DNA of 64,000 nucleotides from Aromatoleum aromaticum EbN1 (GTDB taxonomy: Bacteria; Pseudomonadota; Gammaproteobacteria; Burkholderiales; Rhodocyclaceae), in assembly GCF_000025965.1 (NCBI RefSeq), contig NC_006513.1:1736001-1800000 (forward strand), written 5' to 3'. Position 1 is the first letter of the stretch; each line of letters starts with the position of its first letter. This document shows positions 25,812 through 35,400 of this stretch, piece by piece. The notes beneath the pieces are model-generated. The model worked only from the letters and a program-made list of their open reading frames with translations, made no database searches and was not told where the DNA came from. Made by a program: the position numbers and the translations under genes.

Positions 25812-28385
25812 ATGAGCAAGCAACTGATCATTGCGGAAAAACCCTCCGTCGCGCAGGACATCGCCCGCGCACTCGGCGGTTTCACGAAGGAAAAGGACTA
25901 TTTCGAGTCCGACGAATACGTGCTTTCATCGGCCGTCGGCCACCTTCTCGAACTGGCCGTGCCCGAGGAATACGAAGTCAAGCGGGGCAAATGGACGTTC
26001 GCGCACCTGCCGGTGATCCCGCCGCGCTTCGCACTGAAACCGATCGAGAAGACCGATGACCGGCTGAAGCTGCTGACCCGCCTGATCAAGCGCAAGGACG
26101 TCACCGGGCTCATCAACGCGTGTGACGCGGGACGCGAAGGTGAGCTGATCTTCAGCTTCATCGTGCAGCACGCGAAGACCGACAAGCCCATATCGCGGCT
26201 GTGGCTGCAGTCGATGACCGCCGGCGCGATCCGCGACGGCTTTGCGCAGCTGCGTTCGGCACAGGAAGTCGAAGGCCTGCGCTCGGCGGCAGTGTGCCGC
26301 GCCGAGAGCGACTGGCTGATCGGCATCAACGGCACGCGCGCGATGACTGCGTTCAATTCGAAGACCGGCGGCTTTCACCTGACCACCGTCGGTCGCGTGC
26401 AGACGCCGACGCTGGCGATCGTCGTCGAACGCGAAGAGAAGATCCGCCGCTTCAAGCCGCGCGACTACTGGGAGCTCGAAGCGACGTTCGGCTGCAAGGC
26501 CGGCCGCTACGTCGGGCGCTGGTTCGACGAAAGTTTCCGCAAACCCGAAGGCGACGAGCACGCGACCGCGTTTCGGCTGTGGGACCGCGCCCGCGCCGAC
26601 GCGATCAAGGCGAAGTGCGACGGCAAGCCGGGCATCGCCAGCGAGGAATCGAAGCCGTCGACGCAGCTGTCACCGCTGCTGTTCGACCTCACGAGCCTGC
26701 AGCGCGACGCCAACGGCCGTTTCGGCTTCTCGGCGCGCGTGACCCTGCAGATCGCGCAGGCGCTGTACGAAAAGCACAAGGCGCTGACCTATCCGCGAAC
26801 CGATGCGCGCGCATTGCCGGAGGACTACGTCGGCACCGTCAAGGACGTGCTGCACGCGCTGCCCGACGACTACGCGCCGTTCGCCGGCGAAATCATGAAG
26901 CAGGGCTGGGTCAGGCCGAACAAGCGCATCTTCAACAACGCGAAGATCTCGGACCACTTCGCGATCATTCCGACCGGCACGGTGCCGAAAAGCCTGTCGG
27001 AAGCCGAACAGAAGATCTACGACCTCGTCACCCGGCGCTTCCTCGCGGTGTTCTACCCGGCTGCGGAATACCGCATCACGACCCGCATCACGCGCGTCGA
27101 GAACGAAGCGTTCAAGACCGAAGGCAAAGTGCTCGTGAACCCCGGCTGGCTCGCGGTGTACGGAAAGGAAGCGGCGAAGGCCGACGACGAAGGCGGCGCA
27201 CAGCTCGTCGCCGTCGAGCAGAACGAACGCGTCGCGACCGAGGACATCCTCGTCAAGGCGCTCGTGACGAAGCCTCCCGCACGCTACAACGAAGCGACGC
27301 TGCTGTCGGCGATGGAAGGCGCCGGCAAGATGGTCGACGACGAGGAACTGCGTGCGGCGATGGGCGAGCGCGGACTCGGCACGCCGGCCACGCGCGCGCA
27401 GATCATCGAAGGGCTGATCGCCGAGCAGTACCTGCACCGCGAAGGCCGCGAGCTGATCCCGAGCGCGAAAGCGTTCTCGCTGATCACGCTGCTCAAAGGC
27501 CTCGACGTGTCGTCCCTGACGTCGCCCGAACTCACCGGCGAATGGGAGCACAAGCTCGCGCAGATGGAGCGCGGCCAGCTGTCGCGCCCCGAATTCATGC
27601 GCGAGATCGCCGAAATGGCGCGCGAGATGGTCGAGCGCGCGAAGCGCTACGAATCCGACACCGTGCCGGGCGATTTCGCGACGCTGTCCGCGCCGTGCCC
27701 GAAATGCGGCGGCGTCGTCCGGGAAAACTACAAGAAGTTCGCGTGTCAGGCGTGCGACTGGAGCGCGTGGAAAATCGTCGCCGGCCGCCAGTTCGAGATC
27801 CACGAGATCGAGACCCTGCTGCGCGAACGGCGCGTCGGACCGCTGACCGGCTTTCGCAGCAAGATGGGACGGCTGTTCAACGCCGAGATCCGCCTCAACG
27901 ACGAGCAGCAGCCGGAGTTCGATTTCGGCCAGCCGAAGGACGACGGCGAAGGCGCCGAGCCGGTCGATTTTTCCGCGCAGGAGCCGCTCGGCCCGTGTCC
28001 GAAGTGCGGCGCGCGCGTGTTCGAGCACGGCATGGCGTATGTCTGCGAGAAATCCGTCGGGCCGGAAAAATCCTGCGATTTCCGTTCGGGCAAAGTCATC
28101 CTGCAGCAGCCGGTCGAGCGCGAACAGATGGTGAAGCTGCTCGCCGACGGGCGCACGGACCTGCTCAAGGGATTCGTGTCGACGCGCACGCGGCGCAAGT
28201 TCTCGGCTTTCCTCGTACGCGGCGGCGACGGCAAAGTCGGCTTCGAATTCGAAGCGAAGACGCCGAAAGCGGGCGCGAAAGGCAAGACGGCAGCCGCCGC
28301 GGACGACGAAAAACCCCCGGTCGCCGCCACGGCGACGGCGAAACCCGCGCGCGCGCCGGCGCGCAAGCGCAGCAGCGCCGCCTGA
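25812..28385 (+). CDS. topB: DNA topoisomerase III
   Basis: An 857-residue type IA topoisomerase that unlinks DNA by single-strand passage. The Toprim domain starts at the N-terminus (LIIAEKPSVAQDIA) and has the acidic motif DAGREGELI near residue 105. The catalytic tyrosine lies in LTYPRTDAR near residue 328. It is longer than the 653-residue E. coli TopB. The extra C-terminus has two zinc-ribbon modules (CPKC ... CQAC and CPKC ... CEKS ... C) and Toprim-C-like repeats, and ends in a Lys/Ala-rich basic tail. Confidence 0.95.
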   Translation: MSKQLIIAEKPSVAQDIARALGGFTKEKDYFESDEYVLSSAVGHLLELAVPEEYEVKRGKWTFAHLPVIPPRFALKPIEKTDDRLKLLTRLIKRKDVTGLINACDAGREGELIFSFIVQHAKTDKPISRLWLQSMTAGAIRDGFAQLRSAQEVEGLRSAAVCRAESDWLIGINGTRAMTAFNSKTGGFHLTTVGRVQTPTLAIVVEREEKIRRFKPRDYWELEATFGCKAGRYVGRWFDESFRKPEGDEHATAFRLWDRARADAIKAKCDGKPGIASEESKPSTQLSPLLFDLTSLQRDANGRFGFSARVTLQIAQALYEKHKALTYPRTDARALPEDYVGTVKDVLHALPDDYAPFAGEIMKQGWVRPNKRIFNNAKISDHFAIIPTGTVPKSLSEAEQKIYDLVTRRFLAVFYPAAEYRITTRITRVENEAFKTEGKVLVNPGWLAVYGKEAAKADDEGGAQLVAVEQNERVATEDILVKALVTKPPARYNEATLLSAMEGAGKMVDDEELRAAMGERGLGTPATRAQIIEGLIAEQYLHREGRELIPSAKAFSLITLLKGLDVSSLTSPELTGEWEHKLAQMERGQLSRPEFMREIAEMAREMVERAKRYESDTVPGDFATLSAPCPKCGGVVRENYKKFACQACDWSAWKIVAGRQFEIHEIETLLRERRVGPLTGFRSKMGRLFNAEIRLNDEQQPEFDFGQPKDDGEGAEPVDFSAQEPLGPCPKCGARVFEHGMAYVCEKSVGPEKSCDFRSGKVILQQPVEREQMVKLLADGRTDLLKGFVSTRTRRKFSAFLVRGGDGKVGFEFEAKTPKAGAKGKTAAAADDEKPPVAATATAKPARAPARKRSSAA

Positions 28386-28475
28386 CATCGATTCGGCAGG
28401 GCTGCGGTTTGTCGCGAAACGGCCTCGGTCGCATACCGTCGTAAGCCGTGCGGCGCGGCTGCGGCCAAGACCGGT

Positions 28476-29615
28476 TCAGCGACCGAGCTCGCCGAGCAGG
28501 CGCTCGGCTGCGGCGACCTGATCGCCGAGCAGCGCGAATCCGCGCAGCGCCCCGCGGCGGTCGCGGAACACTGCCCTGACGCCGCGCTGCGTCGCCGCCT
28601 CGTGCCATTCCCCGGCGAGCGGCGGCGGTTCGCAGACGGTCACCGGGCAACTTTCGATCTGCAGGCGTCGTAGCCGCGCCGGCCAGCGCATGCGCCGTTT
28701 TCTCCCGCACAGCACCTCGGCAAGCACTTGGGCGCCGGCTTCGATCTCTTCCGCAAGCCTGAACAGGCGGCCGTCGATCTCGGCGCATTCGCCCAGCGCA
28801 AAAATGTCCGGATCGACAGTGCCCAGTGCCGGATCGACGACGATTCCGCGCGCCACGGCGAGCCCCGCGTCGCGCGCAAGTTCCGTCCGCGGCACCACGC
28901 CGCGCGCCAGCACCAACAGGTCGGCCGGAAACCGCACGCCTGCGAGCGTCGTCAGCTCCAGCTCGTCCGGACCCTGGTCGATGCGCTGGATGCCGTCCTC
29001 GGTCATCACCTGCACTCCTGCGGCCTGCAGCGCCTGCGCGACGCGTGCCGCGCTGAGCGCCGGCAACGTTTCCGCGAGCAGCTGGTTCGCGGGTTCGAGG
29101 AGCGTCACGTGACAGCTCGAACGCGCGAGATTGTCGGCCAGTTCACAGCCGGCAAGGCCTCCGCCGAGCACGACGACGCGGTTTCGGCCGGCCAGTTCGC
29201 TGCGCAGATAGGCATAGTCGGCGAGACTTCCCAGCGTCAGCGCCTGCGACGCCGCCGTTCCCCGCAGCCCCGGCTCGCGCAGCGCCGCGGCGCCGGTCGC
29301 GAGCACGAGTTGTCCGTACCCGTGCCGGCCTTCGCGCATCACCAGTTCATGGCGCAGCCGGTCGATCCGCAGGATGTGGCGATGCGCGAGGATCGTCGCC
29401 CCGTAGCGGTGCGCCATTTGCTCGACGGTTGCGAGGACGAGGCCCCGGGGCCGTGTGCGCGCGCCGAGCGCGCGCGCCAGGTGGAATTTTTCGTAGGCTG
29501 CGCCGTCGTCCCGCGTGATCAGCACCAGCGGCCGGTCGCGATCGATCTGCCGCAGCGCACGCAGCAGCGCGTACCCGGCAGCTCCGGTGCCGACGATGAC
29601 GAGCGGCGCATTCAC
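28476..29615 (-). CDS. FAD/NAD(P)-dependent oxidoreductase, rubredoxin-reductase-like
   Basis: A 379-residue flavoprotein with two dinucleotide-binding motifs: the N-terminal FAD site IVGTGAAGYALLRAL and the NAD(P) site VVVLGGGLAGCELADNLA near residue 145. A further FAD segment is DPDIFALGECAE. This order and length fit rubredoxin-NAD+ reductases and related ferredoxin reductases. The GTG at 29615 is preferred because AGGAG lies seven bases upstream; an in-frame ATG six codons earlier lacks this. No rubredoxin gene is nearby, so the partner is unknown. It converges with topB. Confidence 0.85.
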   Translation of the reverse strand: MNAPLVIVGTGAAGYALLRALRQIDRDRPLVLITRDDGAAYEKFHLARALGARTRPRGLVLATVEQMAHRYGATILAHRHILRIDRLRHELVMREGRHGYGQLVLATGAAALREPGLRGTAASQALTLGSLADYAYLRSELAGRNRVVVLGGGLAGCELADNLARSSCHVTLLEPANQLLAETLPALSAARVAQALQAAGVQVMTEDGIQRIDQGPDELELTTLAGVRFPADLLVLARGVVPRTELARDAGLAVARGIVVDPALGTVDPDIFALGECAEIDGRLFRLAEEIEAGAQVLAEVLCGRKRRMRWPARLRRLQIESCPVTVCEPPPLAGEWHEAATQRGVRAVFRDRRGALRGFALLGDQVAAAERLLGELGR

Positions 29616-29669
29616 CCCGCCGCTCCTGCACATCGGGCGCTCGGGCGCCCGCCTGGGCTTCGTTCGCCG

Positions 29670-29695
29670 GGCGTGACCGCCTTCAGCGTCACGCC
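29670..29695. terminator. Hairpin downstream of oxyR
   Basis: GGCGTGAC-(10 nt)-GTCACGCC is a perfect 8-bp stem in the 120-bp gap between oxyR and the flavoprotein gene. It lacks a U-tract, so termination is only suggested. Confidence 0.35.
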
Positions 29696-29735
29696 GGCCG
29701 CCCGCCGCGTGGCCGGCAGTCCATCGCCCGGAAGT

Positions 29736-30683
29736 TCATGGTGCTTCCGCCGTTTCCACCGCCGCGAGCCGTCCGATCGGCCGGACTCCGGGCAGCGCGC
29801 TTTCGAGGATCGCGGTGCGCAACACGTCGATCGCGCCGCTGCGCGGATACGTCACGCGCCACGCCAGCGCAACGCGCCGGGAAGGCTCCGGCGCCGCGAA
29901 CGGACGGACTGCGACGAGCGGATTGTGCGCCGGGAGCTCGTCGGCTGCCGAGCTCGGCAACACCGTCACGCCGAGGCCGGTCGCGACCATGTGGCGGATC
30001 GTCTCCAGCGAGCTGCCTTCGAGCGTGCGCTGCAACCCGCTGACGTTGCGGCAGTGCGGGCACACTTCGAGCACCTGGTCGCGGAAGCAGTTGCCGGCGC
30101 CGAGCAGCAGCAGCTGCTCTTCGGCGAGCATGTCGGGGTCGATCCGCTCCTGGCCGTGCCACGGATGCGCGGCCGGAATCAGGACGCGGAACGGCTCATC
30201 GTAGACCGGCTGGGCGACGATCCCGGGCTCGGCGAACGGCAGTGACAGGATCACGACGTCGAGTTCGCCGCGCTTGAGCGCCTCGGCGAGGCGGGCCGTA
30301 TAGTTTTCCTGGATGATCAGCGGCATGCGCGGCGCGAGTCGATGCACGCGCGGGATCAGGCGCGGCAACAGGTAAGGCCCGATCGTGAAGATGACTCCGA
30401 GCCGCAACGGCTCCGCCAGCGGGTCTTTGCCGGCGGATGCGATCTCCGGGATCTGCGCCGCCTCCAGCAGCACTTTCTCGGCCTGCGAGACGATGCGCCG
30501 TCCGGTCGCGGTGATCTTCACTTCGGTCGCACTGCGCTCGAACAGTTGTACGCCGAGTTCCTCTTCGATTTTCTTGATCGCGACCGACAGCGTCGGCTGG
30601 CTGACATGGCACTTCTCGGCCGCGCGGCCGAAGTGGCGTTCACGGGCAAGCGCTACGAGGTATCGCAGGTCGGTCAGGGTCAT
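29736..30683 (-). CDS. oxyR: OxyR, peroxide-sensing LysR-type regulator
   Basis: A 315-residue LysR-family regulator. The winged helix-turn-helix is at residues 3-60 (LVALARERHFGRAAEKCHVS). The effector domain has the redox pair at exactly Cys199 and Cys208 (GNCFRDQVLEVC), the same numbering as the E. coli peroxide sensor, so this is OxyR rather than a generic LysR protein. Oxidation forms the disulfide and activates peroxide-defence genes. It is divergent from degP. A palindrome lies just upstream of its start and may be an autoregulatory site. Confidence 0.95.
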   Translation of the reverse strand: MTLTDLRYLVALARERHFGRAAEKCHVSQPTLSVAIKKIEEELGVQLFERSATEVKITATGRRIVSQAEKVLLEAAQIPEIASAGKDPLAEPLRLGVIFTIGPYLLPRLIPRVHRLAPRMPLIIQENYTARLAEALKRGELDVVILSLPFAEPGIVAQPVYDEPFRVLIPAAHPWHGQERIDPDMLAEEQLLLLGAGNCFRDQVLEVCPHCRNVSGLQRTLEGSSLETIRHMVATGLGVTVLPSSAADELPAHNPLVAVRPFAAPEPSRRVALAWRVTYPRSGAIDVLRTAILESALPGVRPIGRLAAVETAEAP

Positions 30684-30705
30684 CGCGTCGGTCCGCCGCG
30701 GAAAA

Positions 30706-30721
30706 AATATCGAAAGATATT
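30706..30721. promoter_or_regulatory. Palindrome AATATC-GAAA-GATATT upstream of oxyR
   Basis: A perfect 6-bp-arm inverted repeat, 23 bp upstream of the oxyR ATG, AT-rich in a GC-rich context. It could be an operator or part of the oxyR promoter. It does not match the classic four-box OxyR site. Confidence 0.35.
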
Positions 30722-30908
30722 ACTCCGTACCCCGCCGGCGCAGACAAGCTCCGCCGGCCGCTTCCGGATCGCTCCCTGCGCAAACGAACCTCTTGGCCGG
30801 CGCGATGGAATCTGAAACCCGGCCGGGGACGCTGCCCGCACTGGATCGCACGCCGGTTGCGCCGGCTCCGCCCGCGATGACGCAGGGATCGCCGACGAAT
30901 TCATGCCG

Positions 30909-30937
30909 GGAACAATTTGCCTGCCCTGCAAGTCCAC
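30909..30937 (+). promoter_or_regulatory. Weak sigma-E-like promoter upstream of degP
   Basis: GGAACAA at 30909-30915 and GTCCAC at 30932-30937 are separated by 16 bases. This resembles the GGAACTT-N16-TCTGA pattern of envelope-stress promoters. The -10 match is poor. The rest of the oxyR-degP divergent region (about 290 bp) shows no gene. Confidence 0.22.
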
Positions 30938-30974
30938 CGACGCAGGCAATTTTCTTCAGGGATACAGGAAAAAC

Positions 30975-32474
30975 ATGAAAAACCATCCGTTCAGCCGCTC
31001 GCTCGTCGTCGCTCTCGCCGCCATTGTGCCGGCCGCAATCGGCCTGCTCCCGTCTCCGCCGGCATTCGCCGCGGCGGAATCCGTGGCGCCCCTGGTCGCG
31101 CCAAACTCCTTCGGCCTGCCCGATTTCGGTGACCTCGTCGAGCGCGTCGGCCCGGCGGTGGTCAATATCAGTGTCGTGCAGGAACGCGCCGCACCGGAAG
31201 GCGGGGCGCTCGAAGATCCGTTCTACGACTTCCTCCGGCGCTTCGGCGTGCCGGTGCCGGGCATGCCGGGGATGCCGGGCATGCCCGGCCAGGGCGGCCC
31301 GCAGATCAGTCGCGGCATCGGATCGGGTTTCATCGTCAGTGCCGACGGTTACGTGCTGACCAATGCGCACGTCGTCGGCGCGGGCGCGGGCGCCGGTGAG
31401 GGCGAAGTCCAGTCCGAAGTGACCGTGCGGCTCATCGACAAGCGCGAGTTCAAGGCGAAAGTGGTCGGCACCGATCCGCGCACCGACATCGCGCTGCTCA
31501 AGATCGACGCCACCGGCCTGCCGGTGGTGCGCACCGGCAACGCCGAGAAAGCGCGCGTCGGCGAATGGGTGGTCGCGGTCGGTTCGCCATTCGGCTTCGA
31601 CAACACCGTGACGGCAGGCATCATCTCGGCGAAAGCGCGGCGCCTGCCGGACGAGAACTACGTGCCGTTCATCCAGACCGACGTCGCGATCAACCCCGGC
31701 AACTCAGGCGGCCCGCTGTTCAACCTCGCTGGCGAAGTCATCGGCATCAACTCGCAGATCTACTCGCGCTCGGGCGGCTTCATGGGCATCTCGTTCGCGA
31801 TCCCGATCGATGTCGCGTTGAACGTCAAGGACCAGCTCATCCAGTATGGCCGCGTGCAGCGCGGCAAGCTCGGCGTCACGATCCAGGGCATGACGCGCGA
31901 GCTCGCGCAGTCGTTCGGACTTGCCGAACCGAAAGGCGCGCTGGTCTCAAACGTCGAAGCGGGCAGCGCCGCGGACAAGGCCGGCATCAAAGCCGGCGAC
32001 GTCGTGCTCGGCGTCAACGGCACGAAGATCGATGACTCGGGCGACCTGCCGCGCATCATCGGCGACAAGCGCCCCGGCACCGAGGTGAAGCTTGAACTGT
32101 GGCGCGACGGCCGCACCCGCACGGTGACGGCGACGCTCGGCGAGATGCGCGGCGAAGCGATCGCGGGAGGCCGCGGCGAGCCGGGCAGTCCGCAGGGCGA
32201 AGACGCCGGCGGCAAGCTCGGCCTCGTCATTCGCCCGCTGACTGCGGAAGAAGCGGCGCAGCTGGACGTGCACGGCGGCATCGTCATCGAGCGCGCAACC
32301 GGTCCGGCGCAACGTGCCGGGCTGCAACGCGGCGACGTCATACTCTCGCTGAACAACCAGCCGGTGTCGGACGTCGCGTCGTTCCGCACGATGATCGAAA
32401 AAGCCGGCGACCGCTTCGCGCTGCTGATCCAGCGCGGCGGGGCACGCATCTTCGTGCCGATGCGCGTCAACTAG
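30975..32474 (+). CDS. Do-family periplasmic serine protease (DegP/MucD)
   Basis: A 499-residue protease-chaperone with a signal peptide (residues 1-33, ending AFAA). The trypsin-like domain has its triad in TNAHVV, RTDIALLK and NPGNSGGPLF. Two PDZ domains follow (about 280-370 and 405-495). A Met-Pro-Gly repeat (PGMPGMPGMPG) sits in the long LA loop near residues 95-106. The ATG at 30975 follows AGGA and fits the signal peptide. Its role is degradation or refolding of damaged envelope proteins. The stop region overlaps convergent uvrA by eight bases. Confidence 0.93.
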   Translation: MKNHPFSRSLVVALAAIVPAAIGLLPSPPAFAAAESVAPLVAPNSFGLPDFGDLVERVGPAVVNISVVQERAAPEGGALEDPFYDFLRRFGVPVPGMPGMPGMPGQGGPQISRGIGSGFIVSADGYVLTNAHVVGAGAGAGEGEVQSEVTVRLIDKREFKAKVVGTDPRTDIALLKIDATGLPVVRTGNAEKARVGEWVVAVGSPFGFDNTVTAGIISAKARRLPDENYVPFIQTDVAINPGNSGGPLFNLAGEVIGINSQIYSRSGGFMGISFAIPIDVALNVKDQLIQYGRVQRGKLGVTIQGMTRELAQSFGLAEPKGALVSNVEAGSAADKAGIKAGDVVLGVNGTKIDDSGDLPRIIGDKRPGTEVKLELWRDGRTRTVTATLGEMRGEAIAGGRGEPGSPQGEDAGGKLGLVIRPLTAEEAAQLDVHGGIVIERATGPAQRAGLQRGDVILSLNNQPVSDVASFRTMIEKAGDRFALLIQRGGARIFVPMRVN

Positions 32475-35400
32475 GCGGAACCGGGCGTCGTTCTGGCCGC
32501 GCCGGCGGAGAGGGCTCCGCCGGCGTACCCACGGACACCACGCTGCGTGCGGCGAGGAACTCTTTGAGGATCACTGCCGTGTGCGAAGCGAAACACTCGC
32601 ACACGGCCTCGACCGGCCCCTGCGCGACGATTTCGCCGCCGCCGTCTCCGCCTTCCGGGCCGAGATCGATCAGCCAGTCCGCTTCGGCCATGACGTCCAG
32701 ATCGTGCTCGATCGCCAGCACCGTATGGCCGGCGTCGGCGAGCCGCTGCAGCACGCGGATCAGCTTGTCGACGTCCGCCATGTGCAGCCCGACGGTCGGC
32801 TCGTCGAGAACATACAGCGTGTGCTTTTCCGCCGGCAGCGGCCGTCCGGCGGTCGCCGCACGCATTGGGGTGCTGTCGCCGGCGCGGCTGCGCACTTTCG
32901 CCAGTTCGGTGACCAGCTTGATGCGCTGCGCTTCGCCGCCGGACAGCGTCGGGCTCGACTGGCCGAGCGTCAGGTAGCCGAGGCCGACGTCCTGCAGCAG
33001 CGCGAGCGGGTGGGCGATCGACGGATGCGCGGCGAAGAACCCGACCGCTTCGTCGACCGGCATCGCGAGCACGTCGGCGACTGTCTTGTCGCGCCAGCGC
33101 ACCGCAAGCGTCTCGGGATTGAAGCGCGCGCCGCCGCACGCGTCGCACGGCAGCTTGACGTCCGGCAGGAAGCTCATCTCGACCGTCGTCTGGCCCTGCC
33201 CTTCGCACACCGGGCAGCGCCCGGCGCCGGTGTTGAACGAGAAGCGCGACGCGCTCCAGCCGCGTGTCCTGGCTTCGAAAGTCTCGGCGAACAGCTTGCG
33301 GACTGCGTCCCAGAAGCCGACGTAGGTCGCCGGGCATGAGCGCGGCGTCTTGCCGATCGGCGTCTGGTCGACTTCGAGCACGCGGCCGATCGCCTGCCAG
33401 CCTTCGATCGCGCGGCAGCCGAGCAACTCGACATCGCTGCGCTGCGGCTGCGCCTGGCCGCGGCGCCGCGCGCGCGCTGCGTCCGGGTCGCCGAGCAGCT
33501 TGCCCAGGTTCGCGTGGATCACGTCGCGCGCGAGCGTCGATTTGCCTGAGCCGGACACGCCTGTGACGACCGTCAGGCGCGCGAGCGGGACGGCGGCCGA
33601 CACGTCGCGCAGGTTGTGCAGGTTCGCCCCGACGACGCGGATTGCCGGATGCGCGTCGTCGAGCGGCCGGCGCGGACGCAGCGGATGCTGCAGCGGCGCG
33701 CGCAGGAAAGCGCCGGTCGCCGATTCGGGCGCAGCGATCAGGTCTGCGAGGCGACCTTCGGCGACGACGCGGCCGCCGCGCACGCCGGCGCCGGGACCGA
33801 GGTCGATGACATGGTCGGCGCGGCGGATCGTCTCCTCGTCGTGTTCGACGACGAGCAAGGTGTTGCCGCGGTCGCGGAGCCGCTCGAGCGTGTCGAGCAG
33901 CAGGCGGTTGTCGCGTGGATGCAGCCCGATCGTCGGCTCGTCGAGGATGTAGCACACGCCGCGCAGGTTCGAGCCGAGCTGCGCGGCGAGCCGGATGCGC
34001 TGCGCCTCGCCGCCCGACAGCGTCGGCGCGCCGCGGTCGAGCGCGAGGTACGCGAGCCCGACCTGCTGCAGGAAGTCGAGCCGGCCGCGAATCTCGGCGA
34101 CGAGGTCGCGCGCGATGTCGATCTCGCGCCCGACGAGCCGCAGGCCGTCGAAGAACGCGGCGAGCGCCGCGACCGGCTGCGCCGACAGTTCGTGGATGCC
34201 GCGCTCGCGGAAACGTACCGCGCGCGCGACCGGGTTCAGCCGCGTGCCCTCGCACGCCGCGCAGACTGCGTCGGTCACCTGCTCGGTGTCGGCGAGATCG
34301 AGTTCGTTCGCATCCTCGACGCGGCCGACGACGTGCTGCCCCGTGCCGTAGCAGCTCGGGCACCAACCGTGTTTGGCGTTGTACGAGAACAGGCGCGGAT
34401 CCGGTTCCGGAAAGCTGTCGCCGCAGCACGGGCAGGCGCGCAGCGTCGAGAACGTGGCCGGACTCGCGCCGAGTTTGCCGAGCTCGAGCACCTTGACGAC
34501 GCCCTTGCCGTGTTCGAGCGCTTCGGCGAGCTGCATGCGCAGCGCCGCCTCGTGCTCCGGCGCGACGACGACCATGCCGACCGGCAGCTCGATCGTGTGC
34601 TCGACGTAGCGGTCGAGGCGCGGCCATTTGGCAGTCGGCACGTACTCGCCATCGACGCGCAGCTGCGTATATCCCTTGCCTTTCGCCCATTTCGCGATCG
34701 CCGTGTACAAGCCCTTGCGGTTCGTCACGAGCGGCGCAAGGAGCTCGATCGATGTGCCGCGGTAATCACGCTGGACCTGCGCGGCGATCGCATCGAAGCT
34801 CTGCGGCGACACCGGCACGTCGCACTGCGGGCAGTACTGCGTGCCGAGCTTGACGTACAGCAAGCGCAGGAACGGCTGGATCTCGGTCAGCGTGCCGACC
34901 GTGCTCTTCCTGCCGCCGCGGCTCACGCGCTGCTCGATCGCGACCGTCGGCGGAATGCCGAACAGCGCATCGACGTCCGGGCGCGCGGCCGGCTGGACGA
35001 ACTGGCGCGCGTAGGCGTTCAGCGATTCGAGGTAGCGGCGCTGCCCTTCGCCGAACACGATGTCGAATGCGAGCGTCGATTTGCCCGAGCCGGACAGGCC
35101 GGTGATCACGGTGAAGCGGTCGCGCGGGATCGACAGGCTGACGTTCTTCAGGTTGTGCTCACGCGCGTGGCGGATCTCGATCGCCGGCGCGGCGGGGCGG
35201 TAACGCGCAGCGGGTTCGGCGGCCACGAGGCCATTCGCGGGGGGCGCGCCGGGCGCCTCCGCCGCGAATTCCGCGTCATACGCGCGCAACGCGCGGCCGG
35301 TATGCGACGCGGCGCAGGCGATAACGGCGTCCGGCGGCCCGGCGACGACGAGGGTGCCGCCGTCCTCGCCGCCTTCCGGGCCGAGATCGATGATCCAGTC

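Noticed and set aside
31255-31290. Short tandem repeat in degP as a possible regulatory or phase-variable tract
   Set aside because: It encodes only three in-frame Met-Pro-Gly units in a loop of the protease; changes would not shift the frame.
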